From the NCBI GenBank assembly GCA_007922195.1, contig ML681971.1, forward strand, positions 2,307,259 to 2,371,258: DNA of 64,000 bases. The letters are read 5' to 3'. Positions 20,443-31,617 of the stretch are shown here, piece by piece. The notes beneath the pieces are model-generated. The model was not told the DNA's origin and ran no database searches. It worked only from the letters and a program-made list of their open reading frames with translations. Each line of letters opens with the position of its first letter. Within the stretch, counting starts at the first letter, position 1. The position numbers and the translations under genes were made by a program. The DNA comes from Podocnemis expansa (taxonomy: Eukaryota > Chordata > Testudines > Podocnemididae).

Positions 20443-21870
20443 CAGGGCACGGTGTCCTTGTCCCTGTCAAGATTTCGGTCCATTTCCACCATCATCACAG
20501 AACTGCAAGCGCCGGATGTAACCACAGCACGCCAGTGCATGCAGCTTCTGGGACACATGACAGCGGCGACCTTGGTAATCCGAACAGCGCGCCTGAGGAT
20601 GAAACGTTTCCAGCTCTGGTTTGCCACGATGTTCCGGCCATGGAGAGACCATCTGGACAAGGTACTCTCGGTTCCCCAGTACACCCTGGAATCCCTCCAA
20701 ATCTCAAGGGACCCCCACTTTACGATGGGGGGCATCCCATTCAGGGAACCCAAGCCCTCTGTGACCCTGATAACGGATGCTTCAGATGCTGGTTGGGGGG
20801 CCCACCTGTCCGAGGGCCTCTCTACACAGGGTGTTTGGAGCAATGTTCCCTCTAAGGGGAGAGAGCAGCTGAGCAACTCCTGTTGCTCGCTGCGCTCCCC
20901 ACCCCCCCACGGGGGCCCGCTGCGCAGCCCCTCCCCCTGCTCCCGACAGCCCCGCCCCCGCTCCCAGCACCGCCCCCCCGCTCCTGCTAGCCCCCTCAGG
21001 TCCCGGCATCGCCCCCCACTCCCACTCGCCCCCCCCCCCCGGTCCCGGCATCCCCCCCACTCCCACTTGCCCCCCCGGTCCCAGCACTGCCCCCCCCCGC
21101 TAGCCCCCCCCCGGTCCTGGCATTGCCCCCTGGTCCCGGCATCGCCCCCTCACTCCCGCTAGCCCCCCCCCGGCCCTGGCATCACCTCCCGCTCCCGCTA
21201 GCCCCCCCCCGTCCCCCCTCGCCCCCCCCTGCTAGCCCCCCCCGCTCCCAGCAGCATGCCCCCCTGCTCCTGTTCGCCCCCCCCCAGCCCCCACAAACTT
21301 ACCTCGGGGCTGGACTGGAGGGGCAGGGCCCAGCCCTAACTCCTGGGCCAGAGAAGCTCTACGGAGCATGCCCAGATTTTCTGGGCATGCTCCGTTAGTG
21401 CTTTTCTGGGCGGGAGTTTTCAAAACTCCCTGCTCCACAGGAGCTCCCTTGAAGCACTCTGGCTGCCGGCAGTGCGCTGCCGGCTGCCTTCCCTGCGCTG
21501 GCGGCTGCGGTGGGCTGCACTGCAGTGCGCCAGCGCAGCTTACAGGGAACATTGGTTTGGAGCCCCAAGGACAAACGCCTCCACATAAACGTGAAGGAGC
21601 TCTGGGCCATCAGATTGGCCTGCATGACCTTTCTCGACAAAATCCGCGACAAAATGGTCCAGGTCCTCACAGACAGCACAACGGCTGTGTTTTATACCAA
21701 CCAGCAAGGGGGGGGGGGTTGCTCCTCGACTCTATGTGAGGAAGCATGCAAGCTTTGGCAACTAGTGATACATCACCACTTTATGCTGATTGCCTCCCAC
21801 CTCCCCGGGGTGGACAATGGCCTAGCGGACTCACTCAGCAGAAAACCCCTAGCAAATCATGAGTGGTCCC
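20443..21870 (+). pseudogene. DIRS copy 2 RNase H, split by a hAT
   Basis: Upstream of the insertion, VTLITDASDAGWGAHL (about 20760-20808) holds the first acidic residue. Downstream, LHINVKELWAIRLACMTF (about 21575), VLTDSTTAVFYTNQQ (about 21660) and HLPGVDNGLADSLSR (about 21800) complete the D-E-D-D set. The hAT element at 20841-21554 lies between the first and second blocks. A run of G (around 21710) shifts the frame after TNQQ. Confidence 0.8.
20841..21554. mobile_element. C-rich non-autonomous hAT element, 714 bp
   Basis: Terminal inverted repeats CAATGTTCCCTCTA (left) and TACAGGGAACATTG (right) are flanked by a perfect 8-bp duplication GTTTGGAG (20833-20840, 21555-21562). The interior from about 20890 to 21290 is one strand of almost pure C with degenerate ~20-40-base units of the type CCCGGTCCCGGCATCGCCCC and CTCCCGCTAGCCCCCC. 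A short element with related ends occurs at 48625-48784. No transposase is encoded. Confidence 0.9.
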
Positions 21871-21910
21871 TCTATCACAAAGTGTTCTCCCTGCTGATAA
21901 ACAGATGGAA

Positions 21911-22310
21911 ACCCCCCAGGTGGACTGTTTGCCACGGAACAAAACTGCAAATGACCTCAATTTTGTTCTCTCCGGGGCCGGGAGGAGGACTTTCTCAGCA
22001 ACACTTTCCTCCTCAGATGGTCGGAGGCCCTGATATACGCCTTCCCGCCATTTCCCCTGATCCACAAAGTGCTACTGAAGGCCCTGACGGACGGAGCACA
22101 CATCATTCTGATAGCTCCGGACTGGCCCAGACAACACTGGTTCCCGCTCCTGCAAGACATGTCCATAAGGACCCCGCTCCACCTACCCCAGTGGACAGAT
22201 CTCCTAACACAGGACTCGGGGTGCCTCCGGCACCCGAGTCCCGGTCTCCTAAATTTGACAGAGAGGTGCTGCTCGGATAGGGTTAAAAAGGTCCTGGTTA
22301 GTAGCTAAGA
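21911..22310 (+). pseudogene. DIRS copy 2 RNase H-recombinase linker region
   Basis: This is homologous to 11591-12050 of copy 1: DGAHIILIAPDWPRQHWFPLL and LPQWTDLLTQDSG words. The conservation in both copies suggests a protein-coding constraint before inactivation. No methyltransferase motif is recognised. Confidence 0.5.
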
Positions 22311-22329
22311 ACCCTCCACAAGATCCACC

Positions 22330-23190
22330 TACATCATGAAGTGGAAAAGCTTCTCCACTTGGTGCCATGGCAAAGATAGAAACCCTATCTCCACACCAAT
22401 CCATACAACTCTAGACTATCTCTTAGACCTAAGAGAAAAGGGCCTATCCCTGTCCTCACCAAGAGTTCACTTAGCGACAATTTCAGCCTTCCACCAAAGG
22501 GTTGATGGTGTTCCAGTTTTTTCACACCCCATATCTCACAGGTTCCTGAAGGGGGTGGAAAAGCTTTTTCCCCACCCTCATAAGCCCACCCCTCAGTGGG
22601 ATCTGAACATTGTGCTACGGGCTTTGACAGAGCTGCCCTATGAACCCTTGGATTCAGCTACTCTGCTACTGTTATCCTGGAAGGTGGCTTTCCTGGTAGC
22701 GATCACCTCAGCCAGAAGGGTTTTGGAGTTACGAGCCCTTTCCTCCGAACCCCCATATACAACATTCTTCCCCCACCATCCTTCCTTCCTGCCCAAGTTG
22801 ACCACCCCCTTCCACATGAATCAAGAAATTTGCCTGCCGGTTTTCCATCCCGACCCCTAGGTTACAGAAAACCAGAGATGGTGGCACACCCTGAATGTGA
22901 GGAGAGCGCTCCTAATCTATATTGAGCACACATGATCCTTCCGCAAGACCTCCCAACTGTTTGTGGCAGTCACGGAATGCATGAGAGGTTCCCCAGTATC
23001 CTCCCAATGGATTGTGAACTGCATTAAAGACCGCTACAGAAGGTCAAACACACCTCTCCCAAAGACTGTGAGAGCCCACTCTACCAGAGCTCAGGTGTCT
23101 TCCACAGCCTTCCTTGCCAAGATCCCGATCCAAGAGATCTGCAGGGCTGCCACGTGGTCGATACATACCTTCACAACGCACTAGGCCATT
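22330..23190 (+). pseudogene. DIRS copy 2 tyrosine recombinase
   Basis: The N-terminal SAM-like part (LDYLLDLREKGLSLSSPRVHL...) and the first catalytic motif TSARRV (22705-22722) are intact. A stop at 22858-22860 and a TGA near 22935 follow. The HSTRAQ motif (23077-23094) supplies His and Arg. At the position of the nucleophilic Tyr, copy 1 has TAC and this copy has TAG (23182-23184), so the active Tyr codon itself is a stop. Confidence 0.8.
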
Positions 23191-23286
23191 GCCCCACAGG
23201 CTAGAGACGATGCCACTTTGGGCAGAGCTATACTCAGTGTGGGTAGACTGTAACTCTTCCCACCATCCTTGGGTACGGCTAGCAGT

Positions 23287-23385
23287 CACCCGTAACTGAA
23301 TGATGTCAGCAGCACTCAAAGGAGAACGGTTGGTTACTCACCAGGAACCGTCCTTCTTTGAGATGGGCTGCTCACATACATTCAG
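23287..23385 (+). repeat. DIRS copy 2 internal complementary region
   Basis: CGTAACTGAATGATGTCAGC and ACTCAAAGGAGAA pair with the left terminus; GGTTGGTTACTCACCAGGAA and CTTTGAGATGGGCTGC pair with the right terminus (23576-23629). The layout is the same as at 13592-13690. Confidence 0.85.
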
Positions 23386-23430
23386 GTCCCTCCCACCGTC
23401 CCTGCTAACAGGGTTGGCAAAGGTATATGG

Positions 23431-23629
23431 GACTGGGAGGGTCAGGGTCACGGTCACCTATATAGCCATGGTCACGGCGTGGAGGGGGCATTGGCCATGC
23501 GTCCTGACCTGACAGGCTAATGCTAAAGACTTTCCGAGCTACCGTGTGCTGCGGCACATAGACACCTGTAACTGAATGTATGCGAGCAGCCCATCTCGAA
23601 GAAGGACGGTTCCTGGTGAGTAACCAACC
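23431..23629 (-). repeat. DIRS copy 2 right inverted terminal repeat
   Basis: This is the reverse complement of the left repeat, with an additional outer extension ending TTCCTGGTGAGTAACCAACC. No target duplication is evident outside, as expected for this group. Confidence 0.85.
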
Positions 23630-23937
23630 AACAGCCCTCCAAGCCCCTGCAGGCCTCACTCAGGTCCTCTGAGCACACCCTGGAGCGCCCTGCCCCTGCT
23701 CTGCTGAGTGTTCAGTCTCACTGTCGCTCCCAAAGGAACAGAACACGCCAGCTGCAAGAGTCAGCTCAGGATCCCAGCTCCACATGACACAATGTGCTTC
23801 AAAGGAAAGAGTGAAAACAAGCCTGTTACCAACAAGTTCCAGCCCTTGCAAGTTGGACTACTGGAAACAAAGGGCCACATATTAAACAAAATCCTCACCT
23901 GCTCTTAACTTCTCAGGTGTCGTTCTGTCCCCTCCAG
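23630..23937. other. Gene-free stretch
   Basis: No recognisable feature. Confidence 0.3.
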
Positions 23938-24075
23938 CACTGGTTTTCAATCTCTGCTCATCTGCAAACCCCTACATGATTTCAAATAGCAGCAAGGACC
24001 CTTCTAGAAATCTTAGACACAGGCTACGCCGCCCCTCTCCCCAGTCATCCATGGAGCACAGGCTGTAAACCACTG
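23938..24075. mobile_element. Short hAT-like MITE
   Basis: Left end CACTGGTTTTCAATC and right end GTAAACCACTG are imperfect inverted repeats. Flanking octamers CCCTCCAG (23930-23937) and GCCTACAG (24076-24083) match at 6 of 8 positions. The lengths and end type fit a small old hAT element; divergence keeps the call tentative. Confidence 0.45.
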
Positions 24076-24083
24076 GCCTACAG

Positions 24084-24504
24084 AAAACCATCCCCAACCC
24101 CCATAGCCAGCATTTCAACCACATTGACTGAGAATCCCCCTTTCATAGGATAAAGTCAGTGGCAGCTCAGCTGGTCCTCATGGATGGAAGGATCCCAGGG
24201 TGTCTCTCTGCATCCCCAGATACTCCAGACCAGACCTCTGATGTTCTTCTGAAAACAGGGTGCACCTCCGCTATTTACATCTTGCTGTTAATTTCCTGCT
24301 GAAGTCTCTGCCAGCCCTTCATTAGCATTTGATTCAGTATGCTAATAGATGTCTGTTGTCTGACACACAATACACAATGGTCCACTGGGGAAATAAATGT
24401 TCCCCACCTCCCATCTGAAGACGTTTGTCTCAAGATGCACTACCTTTGTGACCTGCTTTTAACTACAGCAGCACCATTTCTGGAATATTTACACAGCTCC
24501 TTAC
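24084..24504. other. Gene-free stretch
   Basis: Nothing recognised before the CR1 start. Confidence 0.3.
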
Positions 24505-25268
24505 AAGAGGAGACTCAGTGAGCTTGGCTTGTTTAGCTGAACCAAAAGAAAGTTGAGTGGGGATATGATTGTTCTGTATAAAAACATCAGAGGGATAAAT
24601 ATCAGGAAAGGGAGGAATTATTTAAGTTCAGCCCCAGTGGGGACACAAGAACAAATGGATATAAACTGTTCATAGGAAGTTTAGACTTGAAATTAGATGC
24701 AGATTTCTAACCATCAGAGGAGTGAAGTTCTGGAACAGCCTTCCAAGGGGAGCTGTGGAGGCAAAAAACCTAGTTGGATTCAAAACTGGGTTTGATAAAT
24801 TTCTGGAGGAGATGATAGGATGAAACAGCCTAACCTGGCAATGAACTGATCTTCGACTAGTGGTGGCAAATATGCCAGTGCCCTGTGATGGGAAGATAGA
24901 TGGGTGTATATTGACTTGGTGCAGAGAATGATTTCTTGGGTATCTGGCTGGTGAGTCTTGCCCATATGCTCAGGGATTAGCTAGTTGTCATACTTAGAGT
25001 CAGAAGGGGATTTTCCCCCAGGTCAGATTGGCAGGAGACCTGGTGGCTTTTCACCTTCCCCTGTAGCATGGAGCATGGGTCACTTGCTGGTGGTTTCTTT
25101 GTACCTTGAAGTCTTCAAACCATGATTTGGGGACTTCAGTGACTCAGTCATGGGTTAGATGTCTATTGCAGGGGTGAGCGGGAGGTTCTGTGGCCTTCTT
25201 TGTGCAGGAGGTCAGACTAGATGATCATACTGGTCTCTTCTGACCTTAAAAATCTATGAATCTACTAT
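24505..25268 (+). mobile_element. CR1 LINE, 3' end
   Basis: The element is 5'-truncated. It contains the CR1 C-terminal/3' UTR landmarks: GAGTGGGGATATGATTG, CTGGAACAGCCTTCCAAGG, the AAATTTCTGGAGGAGATGAT block and the terminal GTCAGACTAGATGATCATAC and TCTTCTGACCTTAAAAATCT, ending in the octamer-type tail ATCTATGAATC. CR1 is the dominant LINE of birds and reptiles. No intact ORF remains. Confidence 0.85.
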
Positions 25269-26225
25269 AACCCCCACGTATTTTCCATATCTTCTTCTCA
25301 CAGTGATCATGGTGACCAGTGTGAACAGGATCTTAGCAGAGACCTTAACTGCCTCCTTTCAATGAGCATGCGGGATCCCTGCACCCCTCTGCTAACTAGC
25401 CTCACAAGGCAATGGGGTCACAGTGGCCCAGGCTGGAGGACTGGGCAGATAGGGTGAGTTGGCCTAGGACATTGAAGGCTTTGTAGATACTAGCCTGTCC
25501 CTTTGGCTCCACCCAACAGCCGTCCAGCAGGCAGCACACAGCCAGCCCTGTGGGGCAGGGAGTGAACCTGCCCTGCTGTTGGCCAGCCCCTGTGCTCAGT
25601 CCCAGGTGACAGTGTTGCTGTAGTCTACCATGGATGAATGTGAGGAAACTTTCATCACTGAGGAGATCCCAGGCAAGCAGAGACATTCCAGCCATTTTGA
25701 CCACAGCAGTAAGGGGCAGACATCCTGGAGTGCTGAGACTATGGGAAACTGTTCCTGTTCTCAAGATGCTTCCCCTCCCGGCTGGCATCACCTTCACCTT
25801 GCCCAGCTGAGCTTAAGCCAACTGGCTTTCGTCCAGATCTGCATCTCTGCCAGACACTGGGAGGGCAGGAAAATGCCTTTGTCTGGATCTGATGGAAAGG
25901 AGACGTGGGGGCTGTGCCATTTGCATACTGATGGCCCCTGCAGCCCCTGCCTCCCCATGAGACAGAGCTCCACATACCCTAGTTTGCTCAGGAGATCCCC
26001 AGCCAAGAGGGTGGGGCAATCCCCTGTCACGCTCCCTGGATCTCTAACAGGAGTGGAAATGCTCTGCGCTTCAAAGTCATGACCTCTTTTTAGGCCACTT
26101 AGTTTCCTAAGCCTGGCTCCTGGATAAGCTTCCCCAGCCCCTGCAAATAAGCAGCTGACTGAGATTCCATCAGCCATGCGGTAGGGCAGCAACCTGTGCA
26201 GCAATGTGGCTCTGTTCATCCAGAC
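25269..26225. other. Gene-free stretch
   Basis: Several overlapping frames of 80-155 codons run here on both strands, but none shows a domain, splice context or codon pattern that supports a gene. Confidence 0.35.
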
Positions 26226-26555
26226 CAGGGCCGGCTCTCCTGTGAGGCAAGAGACAGACATGGCTTCAGGTGATAGTTCTTAGGGGCACTGAGCCCACCT
26301 GAGGATCAGGCTGGCTCCCACCTCTTCAACTCTTTCCTAGCAGCTCAGGCACTGTTAGTCAACCTGCAGCTTAAGTCATGGAGGCAGAGTGCACTTTAAA
26401 TCTCTCTGCAGGCAGACGCTGGAGATTTATGCACTTTGGAAAACCATTTTCAACCTCCATGAATGAGATGGGGGGATGCCAAATCAAAATGTGGCTTGGG
26501 GGGATGCCAAATCAAAATGTGGCTTGGGGCGCCACAACCCCTTGAGCTGGCCCTG
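26226..26555. mobile_element. Non-autonomous hAT element, 330 bp
   Basis: It begins CAGGGCCGGCTC and ends GAGCTGGCCCTG (11 of 12 complementary), with a perfect 8-bp duplication ATCCAGAC on each side (26218-26225, 26556-26563). A 28-bp unit is tandemly duplicated inside (26470-26497 and 26498-26525). There is no transposase. Confidence 0.9.
26470..26525. repeat. Perfect 28-bp tandem duplication inside the hAT
   Basis: Two identical copies of a unit starting GGGGGGATGCCAAATC and ending AATGTGGCTT lie head to tail (26470-26497, 26498-26525). The perfect identity contrasts with the age of the surrounding repeat, so the duplication is younger than the insertion, or converted. Confidence 0.9.
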
Positions 26556-26563
26556 ATCCAGAC

Positions 26564-27555
26564 CTGCTCACATATTCTTCTTCGGGGTCTCCATCATCTG
26601 GTGGGAGTGGTTCAGGAGCCAGATGAGCCCATCAGGAGGCACAGATCTCTCTGAAGACAGCCAGATGTGCCAGCAACTCATCCTCACCCCTTAGCGGGTC
26701 CCAGGCCATCATTACCTCCAGGCTGCACTCTCATGGCAAAGTTATCTGTGCTGTTGCAGTGATCACATCAGCTTCATGCAGACCCCACGCTGGGATATGC
26801 CTGCCTGAGGCCCAGCAAGCAGTACTACAGGCGCACCAATGGGCAAGTCATAGCCCAGCTGGCAGGCAATAGCTGCATGACACACACAACCCCAACAGAA
26901 GGCTGCTGGCCCACTGATGGTGCAACTCAGAGGGAGCTGGAATGGGAGGAGCTGAGGAGGGAGCCCATACCTGATTGGCTCCAGGTGCCTAAGTCCTACC
27001 GCCCATTTCTCAGCAGTGCCCAATACTGCAATGCTGATAGCCAAGGCTCAGGGAAGGCTCCTAACCAGAGCCCATGGCGAGCCTTGCCTGTGTGGCTAAG
27101 CCCTGCCAATCCAAGATAGGCTTTTTCTCCCACTCTGCCAGAGAACAGGCAGCACCTCTGAGTTCGGGGCTTTGAGATCCTTTTACTGGCAACCTGGGAT
27201 CTCCTGCCTCAAGGTTACACATCCCTCTCACAATCCTCACCTGGGGAGCCCCTGACCTATGGATGCACCTCAAATGGGTCCCAGCTACTGGCTGCAGATA
27301 GACTGAGCAGAACCGGCAAGGGTAATGCTGGGAGCAGGGTGTGGATCCCAGTTGCTAGCTGTTTGCATTGGATGGCATGTCCAATCCCGTAGTGTGGTGA
27401 AAAGGCAATGGAAGGTCTGTGTCCACCATCAGATCCTTGCCTTCTGGAGGGCTGTTTAGATCATTGGTTAATTCTTTTACCAGCAGACAGCGAGTGAGTG
27501 GGGCAGGGTAGCCTGCCCTCCATCTGGCTCAGACGAGCAACCATGCCCTTCGACA
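26564..27555. other. Gene-free stretch
   Basis: No feature recognised. Confidence 0.3.
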
Positions 27556-27834
27556 TAGGGTTACCAGATACCAAAGCATGGAAAGGAGGACAGGGAAGTA
27601 CGAAAAGAAGGACATTGGAGGACACATGAAGAAAATATAGTACTGATGTAATATTCTTCTGCTTTTAGGGGGCCCTGGAACACTATCCCCTAAAAATAGG
27701 GCATTCCAGCATACTTTACCCCCATAAGTAAAAAGCCAGACAGAAGCATGTATTTTTAAAATGCCTGCTAGATGGAGTACATGAAGGTAAAAAGGAAGAT
27801 GTCTCCTCCTTTTGCCTGACATCTGGTACCTCTA
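27556..27834. mobile_element. MITE with TAGGGTTACCAGAT ends, 279 bp
   Basis: The left end TAGGGTTACCAGAT (27556-27569) and right end ATCTGGTACCTCTA are inverted repeats, with a second inverted pair of GGAGGACA/CTCCTCCTTT type just inside. It is the same family as 34191-34455 but in the opposite orientation, since its start (GATACCAAAGCATGGAAAGG) corresponds to the reverse complement of that element's end. Superfamily not assigned. Confidence 0.7.
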
Positions 27835-28036
27835 CTTCAACAGAGTGACATAAAAGTCAGGCCCTAGTGGGAGCTAGTTCCCCATGAGTGAGAATGAGCA
27901 GGCCAGGGACTTAAGAGTCTTACCTAATGTCACCTTTCTGCCATGTGTCAATGGACCCCACAAGGCATGGGCTGTAGATGTTGGGTCTGGCGGGGGGGGG
28001 GCGGCAGGGAGCATGGGTTGTGCAAGTGGTCTATGA
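27835..28036. other. Short gene-free stretch
   Basis: Nothing recognised apart from a G-rich run at about 27992-28002. Confidence 0.3.
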
Positions 28037-29165
28037 CAGTGGTTCCCAACCTTTTCTCTGCCATGGCACACCTTGATACCCTCAAATTTTTTGAGGCACA
28101 CCACCATTAAAAACTCATGAATATTCAAATTAACTTAAATTAATTATGAATATTCATGAACCATGGCACAGTGTTTCGGAAATACTGCTATGTGGAGTAG
28201 TAGGGGTAGCAGAGCAGGGGTGGCAAAACACAGGAGGTCAGGAGTTGTGTGGAGTGGCAGGAGTGAGTGCAGGGAGCAGGGCAGGGGTGGCAAAAGAGGA
28301 CAAGGGCAGCCACGTGGGGAACAGCACAAGGGCGGCAAGAGAGGCGAGAGGAAGGGAGAACAAGAGTGGCTTTGTGGGGGGCCAGGGGGACCTGAGGAGT
28401 AGGAAGGCAGAGCAGGGGAGCATGGTACAGCACCCACTTCCCCCTTCTCCACAGTGCCTCTCTGCCACGCAGGGCAAACTGACATCCCCACTGCTTCTCC
28501 CTTCCACCCCAGTTGGTCCCATCCTCCCCACCCCATCCCCTTGCTGCCTGTGATGGACCCTCCCATCACTGCAGGGGGCAGAACTAGGCCTCCAGCCCCC
28601 AGCTACACCCCCCCACACAGCCACCCCACAACCCCAGCTACACACCTTCTGCTACACATCCGCTCCCACCCACCTCCGCTACATACACATTCATGCCCCA
28701 CACAACAGCAGCCCTTCCCCCAAAGCCCTTACCTGGGCTGTTTGCAGGCTGGCTGACACAAGCCGCTCTGCCCTGCAGGGGAAGATTCACAAACTCCTGG
28801 CCTCCTGCAGCTCTCTGCTGGCTGGGCTTAAGGTGGAGTGGGGTTTAAGGTGGAGCCATCGAAACGCTGCATTTCGGCTGCTCGTGCTATTTTTAGGAGG
28901 ATACCTGGAACTCCACGTCCAGGTGCCTTCCTCTATTTTTAGGGGGGCCAGAAGGCTGCCTGCCTAAAAATAGGGGGCCCCAGAACTTTGTTCTGGTGCC
29001 TTCCCCCTTACTTTACCCCCTGCCTTTTCCCAGCACTGCACAGCCCACATGGCTGGGCTGAGCAGGGAGGGAACTTTAACTCCAGCTCTCAGGGATGCTC
29101 GCGGCACACTTTGGGTGTTGCCACAGCACACCAGTGTGCTCCGGCGCACTGGTTGGGAACCACTG
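28037..29165. mobile_element. Non-autonomous hAT element, 1129 bp
   Basis: Perfect 15-bp terminal inverted repeats CAGTGGTTCCCAACC (28037-28051) and GGTTGGGAACCACTG (29151-29165) are flanked by GTCTATGA and GTCTAGGG (6 of 8 identical). Sub-terminal GCCATGGCACACC and the matching GGCACACT...CCACAGCACACC words extend the inverted ends. The interior is GC-rich with no recognisable transposase, though open frames are frequent. These ends are typical of widespread Charlie-like hAT families. Confidence 0.85.
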
Positions 29166-30624
29166 GTCTAGGGCACTTGGGCAGGACTAGGCCCAGACAA
29201 GTTGTGGCCCAATCAGATGTCACAGGCTGGGGTGAAGCTGTCATTCCAGGCTGGGGAGCCAAGGGGAGGACGGGGGCTCTGCCCTGGGGTCAGCAGGGCT
29301 CCCGTTGACCTCACCGACCCACCCAGCTGCAAGCTGGACAATTGCCTCCTTCCCGAGTCTCCCTCCTATACCTTCCCTGCAGTACCTGTGCCTCGGGGTC
29401 CCGTCAGTCTTGGTACTGGAAGGGGCAGCACAGCAGGTCTCTGCCCTGCATAAGGGACTGACTGATAGCCTGTGGGTCTTTCCGATTGGCCAGTCCATGA
29501 GGGCCACAGGACCCTGAAATGGACAGCACCCAGGGCCAATGCAGAGAGGCCAGTGTTCCAGGACAGTCTGCATGAGTCATGACAGGATGAATAGGCCAAT
29601 GAGGGAGCCATGAGGTGAAATGCCTGAGCAAGCTGGAGTCTGGAGTGGGGCTGAGCTAACGGGGAAGCCGGCAGTGGTCAGGGAGCTGGGCTGGGTCGAG
29701 TTGGGCTGCACAAAGCAGACCCAGAGGGGCCCAAGGTGCATCCCAGAGAGCAGAAGCAGAGCAGAGCTGGGAGACAGCTGTGTGGAGCTGGGTGTGGTGA
29801 GCATCTGGGGACAGCAAGGGGGGCTGATGGTGGGGTGAACATAGTCATCCCAGCGGGGGGGCAAGAGGGACAATCACTCCTGGCCCCACGGTTCCATGGG
29901 CCCTGCGCTGCCCTGCACATAGCAAGGCTCATGCCGCTGTCCCACCCCCGTCACACTGTCTCTTCCCCTGCCCCTGCTGCTTTCAGCAGGAAGCCAAAGG
30001 CATTGGGGTGGGGCAGGAGTATGAAACTCAGCTTCTGGGCTGGCTGTCCCCGCTCCCAGGACAGTACAGCTGGCTGAGGGGAGGGGCAGGAGCACAGTGC
30101 CAGCCTCTGGGCCAGCCCCCAGCGCTGGGTGGGGGTAGGGGACTGCCCACAGACCACTCGGCCCTGGCCCCTCCCTGGGAAAGCCCTAGAGGTGAAGGTC
30201 CCTGCCGCTAGAGCCTGGGGACGTGTGGCCACTGCCAGAGCCAGTGCCTGACTCCCTGCATCCCTACAGCATAGTCAGGCCTGGGCAGGGGGCCTGTGAT
30301 GTGTAAAACAGACTGTGACTGTCCCTCACACCCGAGACACTCTGTTGTCCTCTGTGCCGGGGGTGGCACTGGTGGGTGCCTGCCCCTTTCCCCTCTTTTC
30401 TCTATATTTCTTGTATTTGATTTTTGATCACTGTATGTTTAATAACTTGTATGACTTTGAACTGCACCCAGTGATTGGCAGGCCAGAGGAGCCCCAGCTG
30501 GAGCCAGCACCCCAGAGTGGAGACACCTTAGCCCCTGCCCTGAGTGATCACAATAAAATTCAGGGTTGAGCCCCCCAGAAATTCTGGGGCCAATCTGGTT
30601 GGAATCACAGAGACTCTACCGCAT
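29166..30624. other. Gene-free stretch with a poly(A)-type signal
   Basis: No exon was identified. An AATAAA at 30552-30557 follows a TATATTTCTTGTATTTG-rich segment (30405-30450). This looks like the end of a transcription unit or a solo LTR, but I found no matching borders. Confidence 0.3.
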
Positions 30625-30641
30625 GGGGGGGGGGGGGGGGG
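30625..30641. repeat. Poly-G run, 17 bases
   Basis: An uninterrupted run of 17 G. Such runs are unstable and prone to sequencing error. Confidence 0.9.
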
Positions 30642-31617
30642 TGGAGGTCAGACAGGCCTCCATTTAAAAGAAGTGGGAGCCAGGAGGACTCAGATCCTTT
30701 GCTACCCACCTTCACCGGGGTAGTGTAGCCTGGAAAGTTGCCCACAGTAGCAGACCCATTCCCCCACTTACAGGTACAACAGTTGGGCTCAAGCAACAGG
30801 GAGAAACATTGTCCTCCAGCCTCTCCTACTAAACTGAGGAGCCAGGTGGTGCCTTTTCTACTTCCTGTCCCACCCACCTCCTTTTCATGGGAGGGGCAAG
30901 GCTGGCCTAACTCAACCCCCTTACGAAGGGAGAGCTGGCTCCTTCCCCTCTGGTTTAAGAAAGGCCACACCACCTCACTACACACTCCCAAAGGTGTAAA
31001 CAAGGAGTAACCCTAATGAAGTCGCTGGAGTTACGCACATCAAGGAATCAGCGTTGGCTTTTTATCCCTTATGTCCAGCTGTTTCCTGACTCCTCAGAAG
31101 CCATGGCGATGTAGTGTGTTCCTTACGCAGCAATATGCCAATAGGCACCAATAAAATGATGCCATGACTGAATCCTGCATGGGAAAAGGGGGCTTGCCTG
31201 GGAGAAACAGCAGAGAGTAGGTATGAAGATGAATAAAGGCCTCAATGCCTCATTGCATCTGGGACTCTGAGCCAGTCACTCAAGCCCACACACTTGGGAA
31301 GGAACCTTGCAAAACTAACTAATCATTTCGTCAACGCAGCAGATTCAATCGGCGATGCGAGTGACATAGCTGTCGAGTCCTGTTCTACAAGTAGTGGGAA
31401 GAACTAGAAAAAGTCCAAGCCCCAGCTGAAATGTCATTACCTCAGAATGCATCAGAACTGACATAGCATCTCCGTATGACCAAATGCTGGTGCTAAATCA
31501 GACCTGATCTGTCACAGTCTCACCAAACTGGATAACTGAGCAACAAAATGGAAAATAAATTCAGTGTTGATATATACTATACACATTGGAAAATCAGAGC
31601 CTTGCATGGTGATAAAT
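30642..31617. other. Gene-free stretch
   Basis: No feature recognised. Confidence 0.3.

Larger units (their letters stand above)
17139..23629 (+). mobile_element. DIRS-type tyrosine-recombinase retrotransposon, copy 2
   Basis: It has the same architecture as copy 1: left repeat 17139-17311, Gag about 17393-19361, RT 19570-20440, RNase H 20450-21870 (split), linker region 21910-22310, recombinase 22330-23190, internal complementary region 23287-23385 and right repeat 23431-23629. Two later elements sit inside it, a 5'-inverted Penelope-like fragment (19984-20096) and a C-rich hAT (20841-21554). Multiple stops and frameshifts make it defective. Confidence 0.85.

Noticed and set aside
20841..21398. 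Pro/Arg-rich frames suggesting a low-complexity protein
   Set aside because: They belong to the C-rich interior of a hAT element with perfect ends and duplication.
25402..26261. Overlapping frames of 130-155 codons as a possible gene
   Set aside because: Both strands are open at once, no domain is visible, and one runs into a hAT element.
29166..30624. Possible endogenous retroviral LTR ending with AATAAA at 30552
   Set aside because: No matching second LTR, TG...CA borders, primer-binding site or coding remnant could be identified.
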